A stretch of DNA of 39,826 nucleotides from Dirofilaria immitis (GCA_024305405.1 JAKNDB010000020.1:1-39826); one strand, 5' to 3'. Positions 1 to 12,844 are shown, counted from the first letter of the stretch. The notes: generated from the letters alone by a model not told the origin. Translations and numbers: made by a program.

Positions 1-3000
1 GATTTATCTGCCACAACACCATTGTATAGGTAGCCAACCAATATTTTGATCCAAAATTACAGTCTATTTGGTCAAATTTTTCCTTCTCATGTGGTAGCAC
101 GAAAAAAAATAAAATTTTTTTGAATTTTGAAATTTTTTTAAAAACTTGTTAAGCAATCGCTCTAATAGAAATTTTTCAAATAAGAAAAAATTATTTAAAT
201 TGCCCTAGAATTATCATTACTTATCAATTACTGATTAAATTTCAATTTCATTTACTTAAAAGAGCTTAAACAAGGTCAGCCGAATATTATAATTATTCTG
301 GTTAATTAAAAACAGATCAGTCGTTTTAGTTGAATGATGAATGGATGAAATTTTGTTTAATCAAATAAATTTAGGTGATTTTTCTTTTAATATAATTTTT
401 ATTTTTTCTTTTATTAAGCAAAAAAAAATTTGATTAGGCAGAAAATAAATTTTTCTTACCAGCCGAAACAATGGAATCAACTTGTACGAAATCGTTTTCG
501 AATAACAATACTTATATCTTGTGATACAAGTACTTGAGTTAAACAAGTGTAACATACAATTTTAAAGTCGTATCATATGAGTGTAGTCAGTATTACTGTG
601 GATATAGCCAGTTACTATCAATAATAAACTGTAAAAGAAATAATAGATACAAGTTCTAAAATTGCTTCATAATGATAAAAGATAGAAATATTGTCTGATG
701 CCAATTTATTGATTGATCGGTTGGTTGATCGTTCTTTCTCATGAGAATTAGAAAAAAGAAAAAAATTCCCAATTTAATTAATTAAGGAAAGCATTGTCAA
801 ATTCACAATTATAATGATAGATTTCTCCAAAGAAAGAATTTAATTCATCTCATTTGATGGATTATTTTTAAATTATGGTATAGAGAAATGAAGTTTTAAA
901 ATCAATTTTCAAATTCACCAGAGACTACTAGTTCTGGAAAAGAATTGGGAAAAAATTTCAAATATTTTTAAAAATGTGATCCGTTGTAGCACATACCTAA
1001 CAATGAAACCAATATCATGAATCATTTTCTAATGATTGCCTGAGCAAGAAAACCGAGCATAAATTTAATTGGTATCATTTTAGAAGTTTCCTGCGATTTA
1101 AACCATTCTATTATTTCGGCAACTGTTCTATAATTATTATATTATAAAAAGAATTAGATAAAATGACGGAAATTAATTTAAAAAGTATTGTTATAATTAC
1201 ATTTGTTCTTTGGCAATAAATTTTCCCAAATTTGCTTCTAATAATTGTATACTTCCCCAATAAATGTATAAAACAATTTTCGATAAATTGGTTAATATTT
1301 TCTATGCTATATTATATTATTTAATATATTTATATCCATTAAAATGTTCAACTTATAATTTAAAATAAAATTAGAAAAGGAAAAATTGGCTAAAAAGATT
1401 TTATCATGTGGTAAAAGTTTTACCATCGTGCATTTTCTGGAAGTATCTAATTGGGAATTATATTAATAGATAAAAATATTAATAAAATAATGCAAATTCG
1501 TTAAGTACAAGTTTCCAAATATCTCAGCGCCATCGTAACAAAATAAGATAAAGTGCCCAAGGTTTGCCCAATTGTAAATTATAATTTGCAATCATTTGGA
1601 AATATAAAAATTTACAAATTTTATTCGAACTGATCGATCAATAATCTCTATTCATTCTTTATTATGAAACTATAGTAAGAATTTCTAGTTTCAAAGCAAA
1701 AGATGTCACTTTTATTACAACAATTATATAATATAAAACAGAAAATCGTTATATTATTTTATTCAAATTTCTCTAATTAATCTATCTTGACAATTATATT
1801 ATGCATAGCAAGGATTAAAAACCACGATGTTTTCGTTATTAAATGAAATGCATTAAACTTAAAATTTTGTTATCTATGGCTACCAGGAAAGCATCAAATT
1901 TAAAGTAAAAGAATTTTTGTATAATAGAATATTTAAATTAATTCTTTATGCACTGAATGAAAGAAAAGATTTTTTAATTATAAATAAAATGCAATGCATA
2001 ATAATTGATATGGAGTTTTACATTTCAGAATCATCTTATATTTTTGTTGTGTTACTCTCGTAGAATCTATGAAATAGTCTTCTTAATCGTAATATTGCTT
2101 TAGTGATACGATGGATGATAAATTTGGCAGAAATTGAGCTATTTGTTTTTTTCTTTTCTTGATTATTTACGCCATCTGATCGATGCAAAGAATTTCACTA
2201 TCGCATCGTTTCCTGAATGATTGAACAGAAATATAAGTTTGATATTATAGTGATTCACTATAATAAATCAAGATGATCAGGAGATTTTAATAGTAATTAT
2301 AACAATATTAGAGAAATAATAATATTTTGAAGTATTCGTTTTTGCATGAATTTTTATCATTCTCAAACATTTTTATAGCGTTTTCTCATGAAGCTGAAAA
2401 ATTTATTTATATCATCCCATCAACATTCTTCTTAAAAAAAAAAAAGTGTGATTTTAATAGCATTGTTTATAAACATAGTATTTGCTGAAATATAATGCTT
2501 TTTATATAATATACTTATAATATTTTCAAAAAATTTTGTTCAAATATTCATAAATTTTTTGAAAAAAATAAATTGTTTAGAGATTGTAAATTTTCTTTAT
2601 ATGCTTGCATCTAAAAATAAATTTTAGAATTTATAAACATTTTCACAGCAACTAATGATTCATCTAACTAATCAGATGAATTTTATTTTTTATTTTTTTG
2701 GATCAAAAAATCTATGAGAAAGGAGGACAATCTTCTATCATTAAATTCATTTTTTACGGTAAGCCTTCTCTTAGCATTTTTTCAAATATTAATCTGAATT
2801 ATTCAGCATAAATTGATAATAAACAATGAGAAGTTCATAATGATCAATAGATTTAATACATAGATATTAAATATTATCAACTGACTTTTATTTAAGAAAA
2901 TGAATCACCTTGACCGTCATTTCGGAAGAGATCTGAAATAATTAGCTGTCTAGTTTACTTTCTATTTCACTGATCAAATATAAATTATATGACGAGACAT

Positions 3001-4810
3001 ACGAAATGATGAAAAAATTTTATCATGCAAGAGTGATAAGGAAAAACAATGGCAACAAGTAAAATTGAAAGGTATGAAATTGCTGAAATATTTCAAATAC
3101 ATAATAATTTATTAACGAAAAAGAAGGAAAATTATTGATCATTTTAATAATTATCTTAATTTTAATCCTTTTCATTTATCATATTTTATAGCAGTACCAT
3201 ATATGCATTTATCAGATAATATTATCCAATAATGTTAATAAACATGTCGCATGAGAATAATATGCTTTAGTAAGTAAATATAAAGCATTGCTAAAGTAAG
3301 TTATAAAGTATTTGCTAAATAAAATTAAAATTGCATAACTATCCAAATTTGCATAAGTGGAATTTTCAATTGCCATTTATTACTTTTCAAGCAAATATAA
3401 TTCTAATAGAAAAGCTTTCATCCTGCCTTTTTTATTTATATTATAAAATTGTCACAACAGTTATAGGAATACTTAATTCCGTTCACAACTAAGCCTCTGA
3501 AATAAATTCTCAATTTGGCCATGGCTAATTTTCATGAAACGAATTTTTAGTGACTAAGCTATGAAACATGTCTTTAATTTGTCAAAGACTAATTCGTTCT
3601 AAAAAATTTAAACATATTAACAGCGTTTATTGAATTCATTAATTGCAAACAATCAATACTTAAGATAAATTAATGTTTTGATTATAAATGAACAAACTCA
3701 TTTCGATCAAATTTCTTATCGATCACTTTCACTTATAATAAATAAATATTTCAATCTTCTCAACATTATATTAAATTATAAATTCAACTTTAATATATGT
3801 TTATTTTGTTTCTTCTTCCTTACACTATCATAAAAGTTTTAAGCAACCAATGATCCCAACAATTTTTTCAATCTTCCGTTCTGATGCTATTTCAAATTCA
3901 AGTTGTCTAATTGAAATTTTTGTCTAATTCACATAAAACATTGTTTATCTTTCAATTTCAGTTTATGAAAATAAAGAAAAAAAAGAAATTTTAGTGTTTG
4001 CTTGTCCAAGCAAATGATTATTGTTATCAAATTTATATGATTGAATGCTTCAAATATTGCAATGCTATTGCAAAGTAATGATTTTTAAATTTTAAGCATA
4101 TAATTGCTATTTTTTAAACAAATTTGTATACTGTTGGTATAAGTTATCGATTTCTAAAAGACTTAGAATACGTTGCAGCCAAAACTAAAAAAAAAAATAA
4201 ATTAAATTCAAAGTTTATGAATGTTGGTTTTAGACTTCCTATTTAGTGTAATCCACTAAGTGAACAATTTTTAAGGATACTTTTTTGAATCAATTCATGT
4301 TCAGTTTTGCTATCACTAGCGAAATTAATATAATCGATAGAATTTTCTTTCACAATCATAATCACATATTAGTTCTCTGATAACAATTTTTGTATTACCT
4401 TTTTTCTTTTAAGTTGAACAAAGAAGGCCAATTATTACAAGTGTAAAATGAATGCATTATTTTAAATTTCATAAATCAATATTGATTGAATCACTTACTG
4501 CACACACAATTTAAATAGTTTTATTTATTACTAATGAAATGTGTAAACATTTGTAAGAATGCGTTTTAATTATAATCATAAATTGTTTAAATACAGTGAA
4601 GTATAGAGAAATAAATAAGTTATCGGAATTAAATTAGAACAAATTGATATGAAAAGGATTAAATGGATTCAATCGAACTAACGAATAGAACCAAATGAAA
4701 GGAATTTGGAATAAAACAGAAAAAGTTAAAATGGATAGATCGAATCTTAATTGAATGATGAAAAAGATCAGAATTGGCATTTGTCTCAATTGATAATAAT
4801 CACATGTAAA
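1..4810. other. AT-rich intergenic DNA, no gene seen
   Basis: Both strands are dense in stop codons and in A/T runs. The only long open frame (361-555, minus) has low-complexity AT-driven composition and no recognisable domain, so it is not called. The minus-strand part just below 4811 would hold the 3' untranslated region of the ion-channel gene. A TTTATT on the plus strand near 4520 reads as AATAAA on the minus strand and could be its polyadenylation signal, though it is about 290 bases from the stop. Confidence 0.6.
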
Positions 4811-5002
4811 TTAGAACAAGCAAATTGGTAGAGAAATGATATAAATGACAAGGAAAATAAAAAATATCAATCTTCGAATGACGTATAATTGTTGAGCAAT
4901 ATGTCCGATTTCTATATCATCGCTATTCTTTATCGGTTTCGCATTTCCTTCAGTAGTTATCTCTATTCCTACTATGCGACGGAATATGCGAATAAATAGC
5001 GT
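4811..5002 (-). other. Terminal exon of the ion channel (end of cytoplasmic loop, M4, stop)
   Basis: After a TTTTCAG acceptor at 5003-5009 the frame reads a basic, charged loop ([18 protein letters not shown]), then [12 protein letters not shown] and a hydrophobic stretch ending SLPICLF before TAA at 4811-4813. A short hydrophobic segment just before the C-terminus is where M4 sits in Cys-loop receptors. The best donor in the preceding loop exon (5404, GTATAA) leaves phase 1, while this exon needs phase 0. Either the donor is a different GT or one base is missing in the loop exon. Confidence 0.75.
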
Positions 5003-8000
5003 CTGAAAATCATTTTTAGATCTTTCCCGAAACTACTGATGTAATTCAATTTTTCTTTGACTTAATGATGCAATGATTGCTTTTCTTCTTAGAACTGTTG
5101 AGAATTGATGTATAGTGAGAAATATTAAATAAAGAGAAATGCTATGATAGATATAATTTTTTTATTCTTCATTTCATTTCGATTTTGATTTATACAATTT
5201 TTATAATTTTAAAAATTTTGTTTTCCAAATTTGCATGTTGTTTTATTGCCGATTATTTATCATTTTACTATTTTCTGATAAATAAATATTTGAATAACAA
5301 ATTTGAGGCTCCCGAAGCTAATTTAGTAATTATAGTCAAATTATCGATAATCATTATAGGAATTAAAATGTGCTTATCAGTTTGTAATATTATAAAAATT
5401 ATACATGATGAATTTGAATCATTAGTTAATGTTATATTTTCGACATCATTAATTGCCGGACTCAGTTCTAATTCTGAGCCAGTTGTCGTAATAGAAGGAA
5501 ATATAGGATTTTGATCCATCGCTATAACATTATCATATCGTTGCAGCTTTTGTTGATCTTGTTGGTGATATTCTTCATTTTGATAATCACCAGTCAAGAG
5601 CTTAAATTTGACTTTTATATAAATATTTTTCTTAAACATTTCCAAATTTAAAAAGGATTCTTAAGATTTATTTCACTTGAAAATGTAATATTCCTATTTA
5701 AAATAATTATTGCTTTTAATTAATATTATATTCATAAATCAATACTGGCATTCTTAATAAACGAAATTTAAATTCATCATTAGTTATGTCCTCAGTAACG
5801 ATTTTTTTAATTTCCGAAGTTTCATTACATTATTTTAAAATCAACCAAACGGTCTAATTTTGGCAAATACAAACAGAAATTGAATAACATGAAAGCATTA
5901 CCTTCATCTAATGTTATTGCATTCTATCTCTATCTTATTTACTAAATTATCAAATTCTAAAATTCTTACACTTAACAGCTTGTATTATTTCAAATTTTAA
6001 CAAATTATAACTTTAGATTTAAACATTTGAAAAATTTCTACACATGATAACGTTATGTGAATAAAATATTGTTTGATTAAATTAGTTAAGATATTTATAA
6101 TAAAAGATATCAGAACGATAGCTAATATATTTAAAAAAATTCTTAAAAATTAAAATATATAAGCAAATAAGTGAAATTCTTGAAAATAAGAAAAAGCAAG
6201 CGAATCTTTGGAAAATATTAACAAGAAAAAGAACGTTGAAACTTATTTTTGAGGGTCGAATGAAAATCCTTTAACTTTGAATGGTCTTATTTGCTTTAAT
6301 CGTTCCGTTATATCAGTTAACTGCAACATAAAATAAAGAAATAAGATAATTTTTTTGTATTAAGCGAAATTAAAGATTATTAATTTAGTAATGAATGAAA
6401 GGATAAGACGCTTTAATCGATTTAATATTTATCAACAAATTAAAAATTGAAAGCAATTTAAAATTCGGTACAAAACATCAATCAAATTTGGACGAAATTT
6501 TGAGAAAATTTGTTTGTTTATAAATATTCGAAAATTCATAAATTTTTATTAAAATGATTATAAAAAATTCCAACCTGAAATGGTAGTTCAAGATTTTCAG
6601 GTAAAATATAAATCAAATAAGTAATAATAACATGTAGTATAAATGCTATTCCAGTCAATGATAAATTCATTCCATAAAACGACACTGAAATCTATCAATG
6701 GAATTTTTATAAAAAAGTTTGAAATGAGAAATAATTTGAATTACACCAATAACTTATTGTCCAATTAAAATATAAATAATATACTTTAAAGTATATGTTA
6801 TATCAATGATTTAATTATTTAAAATAATTGAATTGAACTAATTAAAACATATAATTTTCCTGCGCTTATAAAAAAATTTATTCCTATAGTTTTTATCAGA
6901 AAATTAAAAATATTAGTTATACCTATTTTTGGTATACCACCGCTACCAGGCGGTAAATTTTTAATAAATTCCCAACTATACAATCCTTGTAAAAGTATAT
7001 TCATTACAGCTGTAGTAATTGCCAAAGACATTGTATCAATCCAAAAGACAATCAGTGTCAGAAAACAAGTAATTATCTAAAGAGAATATTTGTAAACAAT
7101 CGTCTGAAAAAATATTATCTATTGTGAAATTTATGATATTACCTCAAAGAATACGATAGAAATTGAATCGGTCAAAGGTTAAGAAATTCAGCATTTCTCT
7201 TCGTATTTAATTTATTATAAAATTTTCGAATAAATTAGAAAAAATTTTCTGAAATAAGTTTTATTGATTTCATGAATTGATAGAAATACAATTGCTTATC
7301 AATTTCTTTTGAATTGCTTGCAGCAATGTCATTTTATATTTAGGAACTTTGACGGAATTAAATCAAAAGGAAAAGTTATTTTAATCATTTTTTCTTTCTG
7401 TTTCTGCTTATACATATCTTATCGTTAATTAACTTCGTCATTCCACAATACATTTTATGTGCATATAAAAATATCATATCAGTTTTTAATTTCCATCATT
7501 TCTCAATATTTTATATAAAAGATTATTGACTTACAGTAGGCAAGATGAATGTTAAACCAAAATACGGTACGTTGCGTTTGATTCGAATTCGAATTCGATC
7601 AGCGACCAGAACCATTCTGGCTGCAACATGTAGCCTGATTCAAATTTTACGAAAAATTATTATACATTCGATCACTACGTTTAACATATCTTACATAGCG
7701 GTTATGCTCACTTAAAAATCCGTCGATTTGTGACTTTTCTAAAAATATCGATTCATGAATCTTCAACTGTCAATATCATAATATAATCTTGATATGTTTC
7801 AATTTCCATGACATCTTTTCGTTTTGTGTTTCAATAGTTACTATTTTAGATTTCAATATTTATGCAATCGTTGTTATTGTTGAAGTATCCAGACTTGGCT
7901 CCTTTGAAAAATTTTCTAATTAAAATAAATTTTCTAATTAAAATTTGAATTGTAAATATTTTAATGATATTTCATACCTGACTATCTGGTGGTTCATCCT

Positions 8001-10040
8001 TGCAACCTGTTGGTCCCCAATAACATTGACGACGCCATGTATCTTTCACTTCCCAACATCCTAAACAACAAAACATTAAATTAAAGTAAGTATCCTAGTT
8101 CCGATCTAATAATTTGAATTATACTTTATTTTTACAAACTAAATAAAGGATGATGATAAAAATAAAAATTGTAGATCAAATTGATAAAGTTCAATCCTTA
8201 TTATTGAATCAATATTTCTTATTTTTTAACGTATATACCTGCAACATAACGTTTCGTGTTTGTATTGTCAAGCGGATCATAACTAAGTTTGATTGTTGGT
8301 TTATTCAAACCGGTATTTCCAGATGGATCTGATAAATTTACTTTAGAAAGATCATATATCCAATCGGCAATCACAATGGGACACTCCTGTAATCGAATTA
8401 ACAAATCAAACCTCTGATAAATCAGGGAGAAAACTGATATTATATTAAATAAAAATTGAAATTCATTAATTTAGTAATTAGAGAAGAATTAATTTTCTTC
8501 TTTAAATTACAAATAAAGAAGAAATTATGACATTCGTTGTTTGAAAAATATAAAATATGCAATTAAATGAGATAGAGCATTAAGAGTATTTAAATTGAAA
8601 AAAAAATGATAGGATATAATATGTAAAGAGCAAAAATATGCATCAAATTTTAGATAACCTGAATGAAATATGGAGAAATTTAAAGAGAAAATAAAAAAAT
8701 TAAGATTAATACTGAAATCAGTTAAAATATATTTTGGAATACATATGTATCAGTCAATTGAATTTGATAGAAATTGGAGCAATAGAATTACCTGTTCGTC
8801 GTATGGATAATTAGTAAAATCAAATAAGCATGTTACATGAAAGCTAAAAGATCCAGATGCCCAAACTTTGCCATCATTATTTACAGATGCTGGTAAACCA
8901 CTCATATATAAATACCAACTATTTCCACGTGCACTGAAATGTAATGAAAGAATAAATAACTGAAAATAAGTAACTGATAAATAATGTTGCAATATCTTTG
9001 GCTAAATGAAAGTTTAAAGATTATTCTTATGCAAATAGTGATAATTGAATAATAAATTATATGTTATTGCTGTTGTTTGAAAAAAAAATTATTTCAGCAT
9101 ATAAAAAGTCTAATTTCATACTTAACATTCAACTTAGTATTCAAAATGCATCAGTTAATATTGATTGATAAATTTGAAATTTAATTTTATTTGTTAAGAT
9201 TAGCAATTATTCCAAGGAAGTTGAAATTAACAATACTATTGAGAAGTTTAAATTTATGAAATATTCTAAATGAATCGAAATTATCGAAAAATTAGAATGA
9301 TGATCAATATCAACTGATACAGCAGCAAATAAAGAAAATGTCTCGATAAAAAATTAATGCAAAAACCTATTGTAAAAGCGAAAGAGCAGGTTGCCAAATT
9401 TTCCAACTTTCAATTGCAATTCGCCTTGTATTATTATATTTGCTAGGATCCCATTTTAAGTATTCATCGATCCATGATGTCCATAATAATCCATGAAGTA
9501 ACATCGTTTGTTCATGCTCATCCTATCATTTTATTTCACAACTAACAATATTAAAATTTCTCAATAAAAAAGTACTGAAAAGTAATGATTCAATTGAAGA
9601 AAAAAACTTTGGCAGCTTTAGCAGTTTGCAAAAAACTAATATAACAATGGTTGATTTAATTAATTAACTTATGCAAATTAATGTATTTGAAAAGCAATCA
9701 AAAAACTCGTATACCACTTTTTCAATATGCCCGATTAAAAGATAAATTTGAATTTGCATCGTTGTCGAATCTTTTTTACTGGACGATGCTTCCGATTATA
9801 GGATTTCATTAATGCTTCTTCTAATTTTCTATTCCCTTCTGTTGTCCATCCGCTTGTTACAGCCAAGCATGATAAAACTAAAAAAAATTTAGAAATTTTC
9901 TAGCATAAGATTTAGAAATTTAAATTCCGAATTAGAAGATTTTGAAGTATTTTAAGCTGTTTCCTTAAATTATATAAAATTTGGTCCAAATTTTATTAAA
10001 ATTAAAAAATTTTACCGCAAAATTTAATTTGTAGCAACAT
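4811..10040 (-). CDS. Cys-loop ligand-gated ion channel subunit (nematode LGC-type), 12 exons, frame-broken as written
   Basis: This encodes a pentameric neurotransmitter-gated channel subunit of the plasma membrane. Exons on the minus strand: 10016-10040, 9715-9877, 9368-9522, 8792-8933, 8239-8386, 7978-8060, 7535-7620, 6923-7076, 6575-6684, 6276-6320, about 5405-5600 and 4811-5002; about 500 residues in all. In order: signal peptide (MLLQIKFC joined to [10 protein letters not shown]), the loop D region ([15 protein letters not shown]), [19 protein letters not shown], the Cys-loop [15 protein letters not shown] with the canonical 13 residues between cysteines, a second cysteine pair (QCYWGPTGC), M1 ([11 protein letters not shown]), M2 after FWID, M3 ([15 protein letters not shown]), a short cytoplasmic loop and M4 ([18 protein letters not shown]). 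No anion-type PAR or cation-type GEK motif is seen before M2, so ion selectivity is open. Two exons each lack one base. The donor at 9367 and the last junction are also out of phase. The ATG is chosen because it gives a signal peptide in phase; a possible trans-splice acceptor (TTGTAG) lies about 20 bases upstream. The cytoplasmic-loop exon ends are uncertain. Confidence 0.85.
8792..8933 (-). other. Cys-loop exon of the ion channel
   Basis: This is the most diagnostic exon of the gene. It opens after a TTTCAG acceptor and closes at a GTAATT donor. It holds [13 protein letters not shown] and then the first half of the Cys-loop, C-x-x-D-x-x-x-Y-P-x-D-x-Q. The partner cysteine is the second residue of the next exon (8386 downward: [16 protein letters not shown]). 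The intron therefore falls exactly between Gln and Glu-Cys of the loop. Confidence 0.9.
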
Positions 10041-10724
10041 TCCAAACGTGATAGAAAATTCTACAACAAATTCATTGATTTTGATACATTGGCGATTTCG
10101 AGAGTTTATGAAATTTGATATGTTTAAAGAAGAAATGATGCCATCATCCATTATTACAACTATTCTATTGTATAAACAATATATCCATGAAGTTTAGCAA
10201 GTGAAGTAAAGAAAAATTTTTAAAATTACAAAATTATTTGTTATTATAAAAAGCATAAAGTATATTGCAAATTTGCAAATGGATTTGTTTAAATTTATTT
10301 ATTTTTAACACCTTATCCTTACATTGTTAAGATTATATATACTTTTAGCACATATAGTAATTAAAGTAGCAATTAAGAAAATTCTGATTTTCAATTTGAA
10401 TTAATTATTATTAAGTGAGATCAATTTAGTTAGACTAACTAATATTTGTTTCAAATTTCCATAACTGGTCATTTCTTTCTAAAAAGTGAATACAACTATT
10501 AACTGATTACTGCTAAACTAACTTTGCTGATACTTCTAGGATTCCTAGCTATTGTTTTAAGCTCATCTGTTCCTATTATTTTTAGCAGATTTTCTCTTAG
10601 TAAGTCTTATTATGATAAGCTTGATGCTTTTCGCGACTTTTGCATTTTGTTCAGGAAGTTACATAATGAATTCATATAAAGTTGATAATAAATTAAACTT
10701 CGAAGTAGTCATTGCATAGAGAAA
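10041..10724. other. Intergenic region between divergent genes
   Basis: The ion channel starts leftward at 10040 and the small cysteine-rich frame starts rightward at 10725, so this stretch should contain both promoters. It is AT-rich with several short homopolymers. No promoter element can be assigned from sequence alone. Confidence 0.4.
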
Positions 10725-10865
10725 ATGGTTCTGAGCGGCTGTTTCATCGTTCTAATATTTAGTATTGCCATTTTACCTATTGTACGGTCATCAAAACAAT
10801 GCGGTAATGAATATATCCCATTAGTATGTTCAAAAATGCAATGTGTATCGCAATGCGTAGCATGA
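10725..10865 (+). CDS. Signal-peptide exon of a small cysteine-rich secreted peptide (candidate)
   Basis: The 46-residue frame starts MVLSGCFIVLIFSIAILPIV, a clear signal peptide with a plausible cleavage site near RSS. It continues with a short mature part holding four cysteines (QCGNEYIPLVCSKMQCVSQC). The frame stops at TGA 10863-10865. A GTAGCA after the last cysteine codon could be a splice donor leading to the cysteine-rich piece at 11379-11550, but the phases do not fit cleanly, so the joined model is unproven. I do not recognise a family. It could equally be a complete 46-aa peptide gene or a decayed gene. Confidence 0.4.
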   Translation: MVLSGCFIVLIFSIAILPIVRSSKQCGNEYIPLVCSKMQCVSQCVA

Positions 10866-11378
10866 AGTAAATGATTCAATCTATTAATCAAATAGATTGC
10901 GAATCGTAGAAATATGAAAGCTTATTATTTTCCTCTAATTCATTGTTTAGAAAAGTGCAGCCATATTATTATCATATTATTTTTTCTCCATAATTTTTAG
11001 ATATAAATTAACGCTGATATTATTCCTATTTAACATTATAAATTATAGTCTCTTCTGATTTTAAAATTTGAATATTGAATAAAATCCTTCCTTTGCTTGT
11101 TTTGCTTATAAAATTCTTCATCTAAAATTTATTTTTATGTAAAATCTTTTGATTGTAAAATTTTTTATATTTTATGTAGAATCATTGAATTTTTGGAATT
11201 TTAAATAATAAAAAAATAAAAACAACGATTAGAGAAAATTTAAATCATTTTAAAAATGACAATTTTTAAGTCAAAATTATTCTGCTGTTGAAGCATTTGA
11301 AACATAAGAAAATTTAAATTAAAATTCGATTGAAAACAAAATAGAAATTTTTTTCGGATCAAACAATCTACGATTCAG

Positions 11379-11550
11379 TTTTCGTTGTGATATGAAGGGT
11401 TGGTGCAAACAACATTGTCCAGGACTACTTTTAAATCGTAAATGGTGCCTACTGAGTAATTTAACTCATGATATTAAGTGTTGTTTGCATAATCGCTGTA
11501 ACTGGGAGCAAATGCCAATTTTCGTTATTACTGTTAGTTTGTTTTTATAA
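11379..11550 (+). CDS. Cysteine-rich exon, probable 3' part of the small secreted peptide gene
   Basis: After a CGATTCAG acceptor at 11371-11378 the frame reads RCDMKGWCKQHCPG, then NRKWCLL, then DIKCCLHNRCNWEQM and a short hydrophobic tail before TAA. Seven cysteines, including an adjacent pair, within about 40 residues are far from what random AT-rich sequence gives. They point to a disulfide-rich secreted domain. The family is not recognised. The acceptor phase needs two bases from an upstream exon, while the best donor upstream ends in phase 0. The exon link is therefore an inference, or one base is missing as in the other genes here. Confidence 0.4.
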
Positions 11551-11895
11551 ATGACTAAGGAAGTCAAGCTGTTTTTATATTTTCTAATTCCGCTTTCTTT
11601 GTACTGAAGTATTTGTAATTAAATTTCCTCATTAAAACAAATGCAATTAGATGAAAAATCATAGTTCACTGCCTTCAAATATTTATTAACTCTTATATTT
11701 GTCTTTAAAAATTGTCATTTTATCATTTAATTAATGTGTGAAATAGCTTTATTATTAAGTAAGGCCCAGTCATATCATTGAAAATGTTTTCAAGACAATA
11801 AAATTCTTCAACCAATATCTCATAATTTTCAGCTCTTATTAAAAACGTAAATATCTTTTTAATTACAGAAAAGAAAATTCAAATTTCTACCGGGT

Positions 11896-12237
11896 ATGAA
11901 AATCTTGGCCCATTTGCTAACGCCATTTGTCCTATTTATTTTTACCATTTGTCCTATAGCATCAACATTTATTCATAAATGGATGGTTACGGCATACAGA
12001 GAAATTGAATACAATCCGAAATTTGATACAGCCTTACCACAAAAAGAAGGAATAATATTCCAACATTTACCACCAATAATATTCAACTGCTTTTTTAAAT
12101 TTTCACGTAAAAATAGATTTAGAAAAAATTTAATCAAAAAAATTATACAGGTTTTCCGGAAAAATTTGTGTGGAATTACACTTCATGAGAAAAATTTTGG
12201 CAAGAAATTATTCTTAATGAATTCATGTAGTAGTTAG
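11896..12237 (+). CDS. Putative small secreted protein, 113 aa
   Basis: The frame begins MKILAHLLTPFVLFIFTICP, a strong signal peptide, with likely cleavage around IAS-TF. The mature part is basic: KWMVTAYREIEYNPKF, LPQKEGIIFQHLPP, then a Lys/Arg-rich stretch and a short tail ending NSCSS. Two overlapping-range AATAAA signals (12254-12259 and 12261-12266) lie within 25 bases of the stop, which supports a real 3' end. A possible acceptor (TTTAATTACAG, ending near 11870) lies about 25 bases upstream of the ATG and could serve trans-splicing. No family is recognised. The last ~28 residues are AT-biased, and a GTTTTC after codon 85 leaves a spliced alternative possible. Confidence 0.5.
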   Translation: MKILAHLLTPFVLFIFTICPIASTFIHKWMVTAYREIEYNPKFDTALPQKEGIIFQHLPPIIFNCFFKFSRKNRFRKNLIKKIIQVFRKNLCGITLHEKNFGKKLFLMNSCSS

Positions 12238-12253
12238 AAATAAAAGGATTCTT

Positions 12254-12266
12254 AATAAACAATAAA
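12254..12266 (+). other. Polyadenylation signals of the 113-aa secreted protein gene
   Basis: AATAAA occurs at 12254-12259 and again at 12261-12266, directly behind the TAG stop at 12235-12237. The spacing is typical of compact nematode 3' untranslated regions. AATAAA is common by chance in DNA this rich in A and T, so the position rather than the motif is the support. Confidence 0.4.
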
Positions 12267-12844
12267 ATAAATTATTCAAACCTTCTAAAAAATGCATATG
12301 AGAAGTTTACAGAAGAATTTGGAAGTTATGAAAGCATTGGCAGAATATAAAAGTAGTGAAAAAGGACCGATAGTTATTACACTTATGGAGACGGTCATTT
12401 ATGTGATATGAAATTCACGAATCACTAGATTTTGATTATGCTATAGTATTTTTTAAGTAAAAGTTTTCAAGATCATTTCTTGAATTTATCATTTAAATAT
12501 GTCTCTTTAATAATGTTGGCGAAAATAACTTTTTTCAATACTAAGAGGATAAATCGTTGAACAATGCACTAATCATTTTCAAAGACAGATTATAGATAAG
12601 TTTGTTGATTGATAAATTTAAGAAATGATCTCGAAAATGGTTGAGATAATTTGTCGCTACTGTTGTTATTTGGTAAGTGATAAAAGAAGATAAAAGACAA
12701 ACGATAATGTCAATATCGTATAGATTAAACGCTGTTTTCAAATCAGGTCTCTTTCTAACACAAAACTATTAAAATTTAAAGAAAATTTCATCCTAAAATA
12801 TTTGATAGACAGTACTGTTTCCAAGTTAAAATTAATATAAGAAA

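Noticed and set aside
5268..5404. Continuation of the loop frame as a membrane segment (possible M4)
   Set aside because: First considered as M4, but the exon at 4811-5002 has a much better M4 and C-terminus, so this stretch is taken as intron.
5185..5514. 109-codon plus-strand frame
   Set aside because: It lies opposite the cytoplasmic-loop exon of the ion channel and the intron after it; it is a shadow with no features of its own.
8150..8332. 60-codon plus-strand frame
   Set aside because: Opposite the ion-channel exon at 8239-8386.
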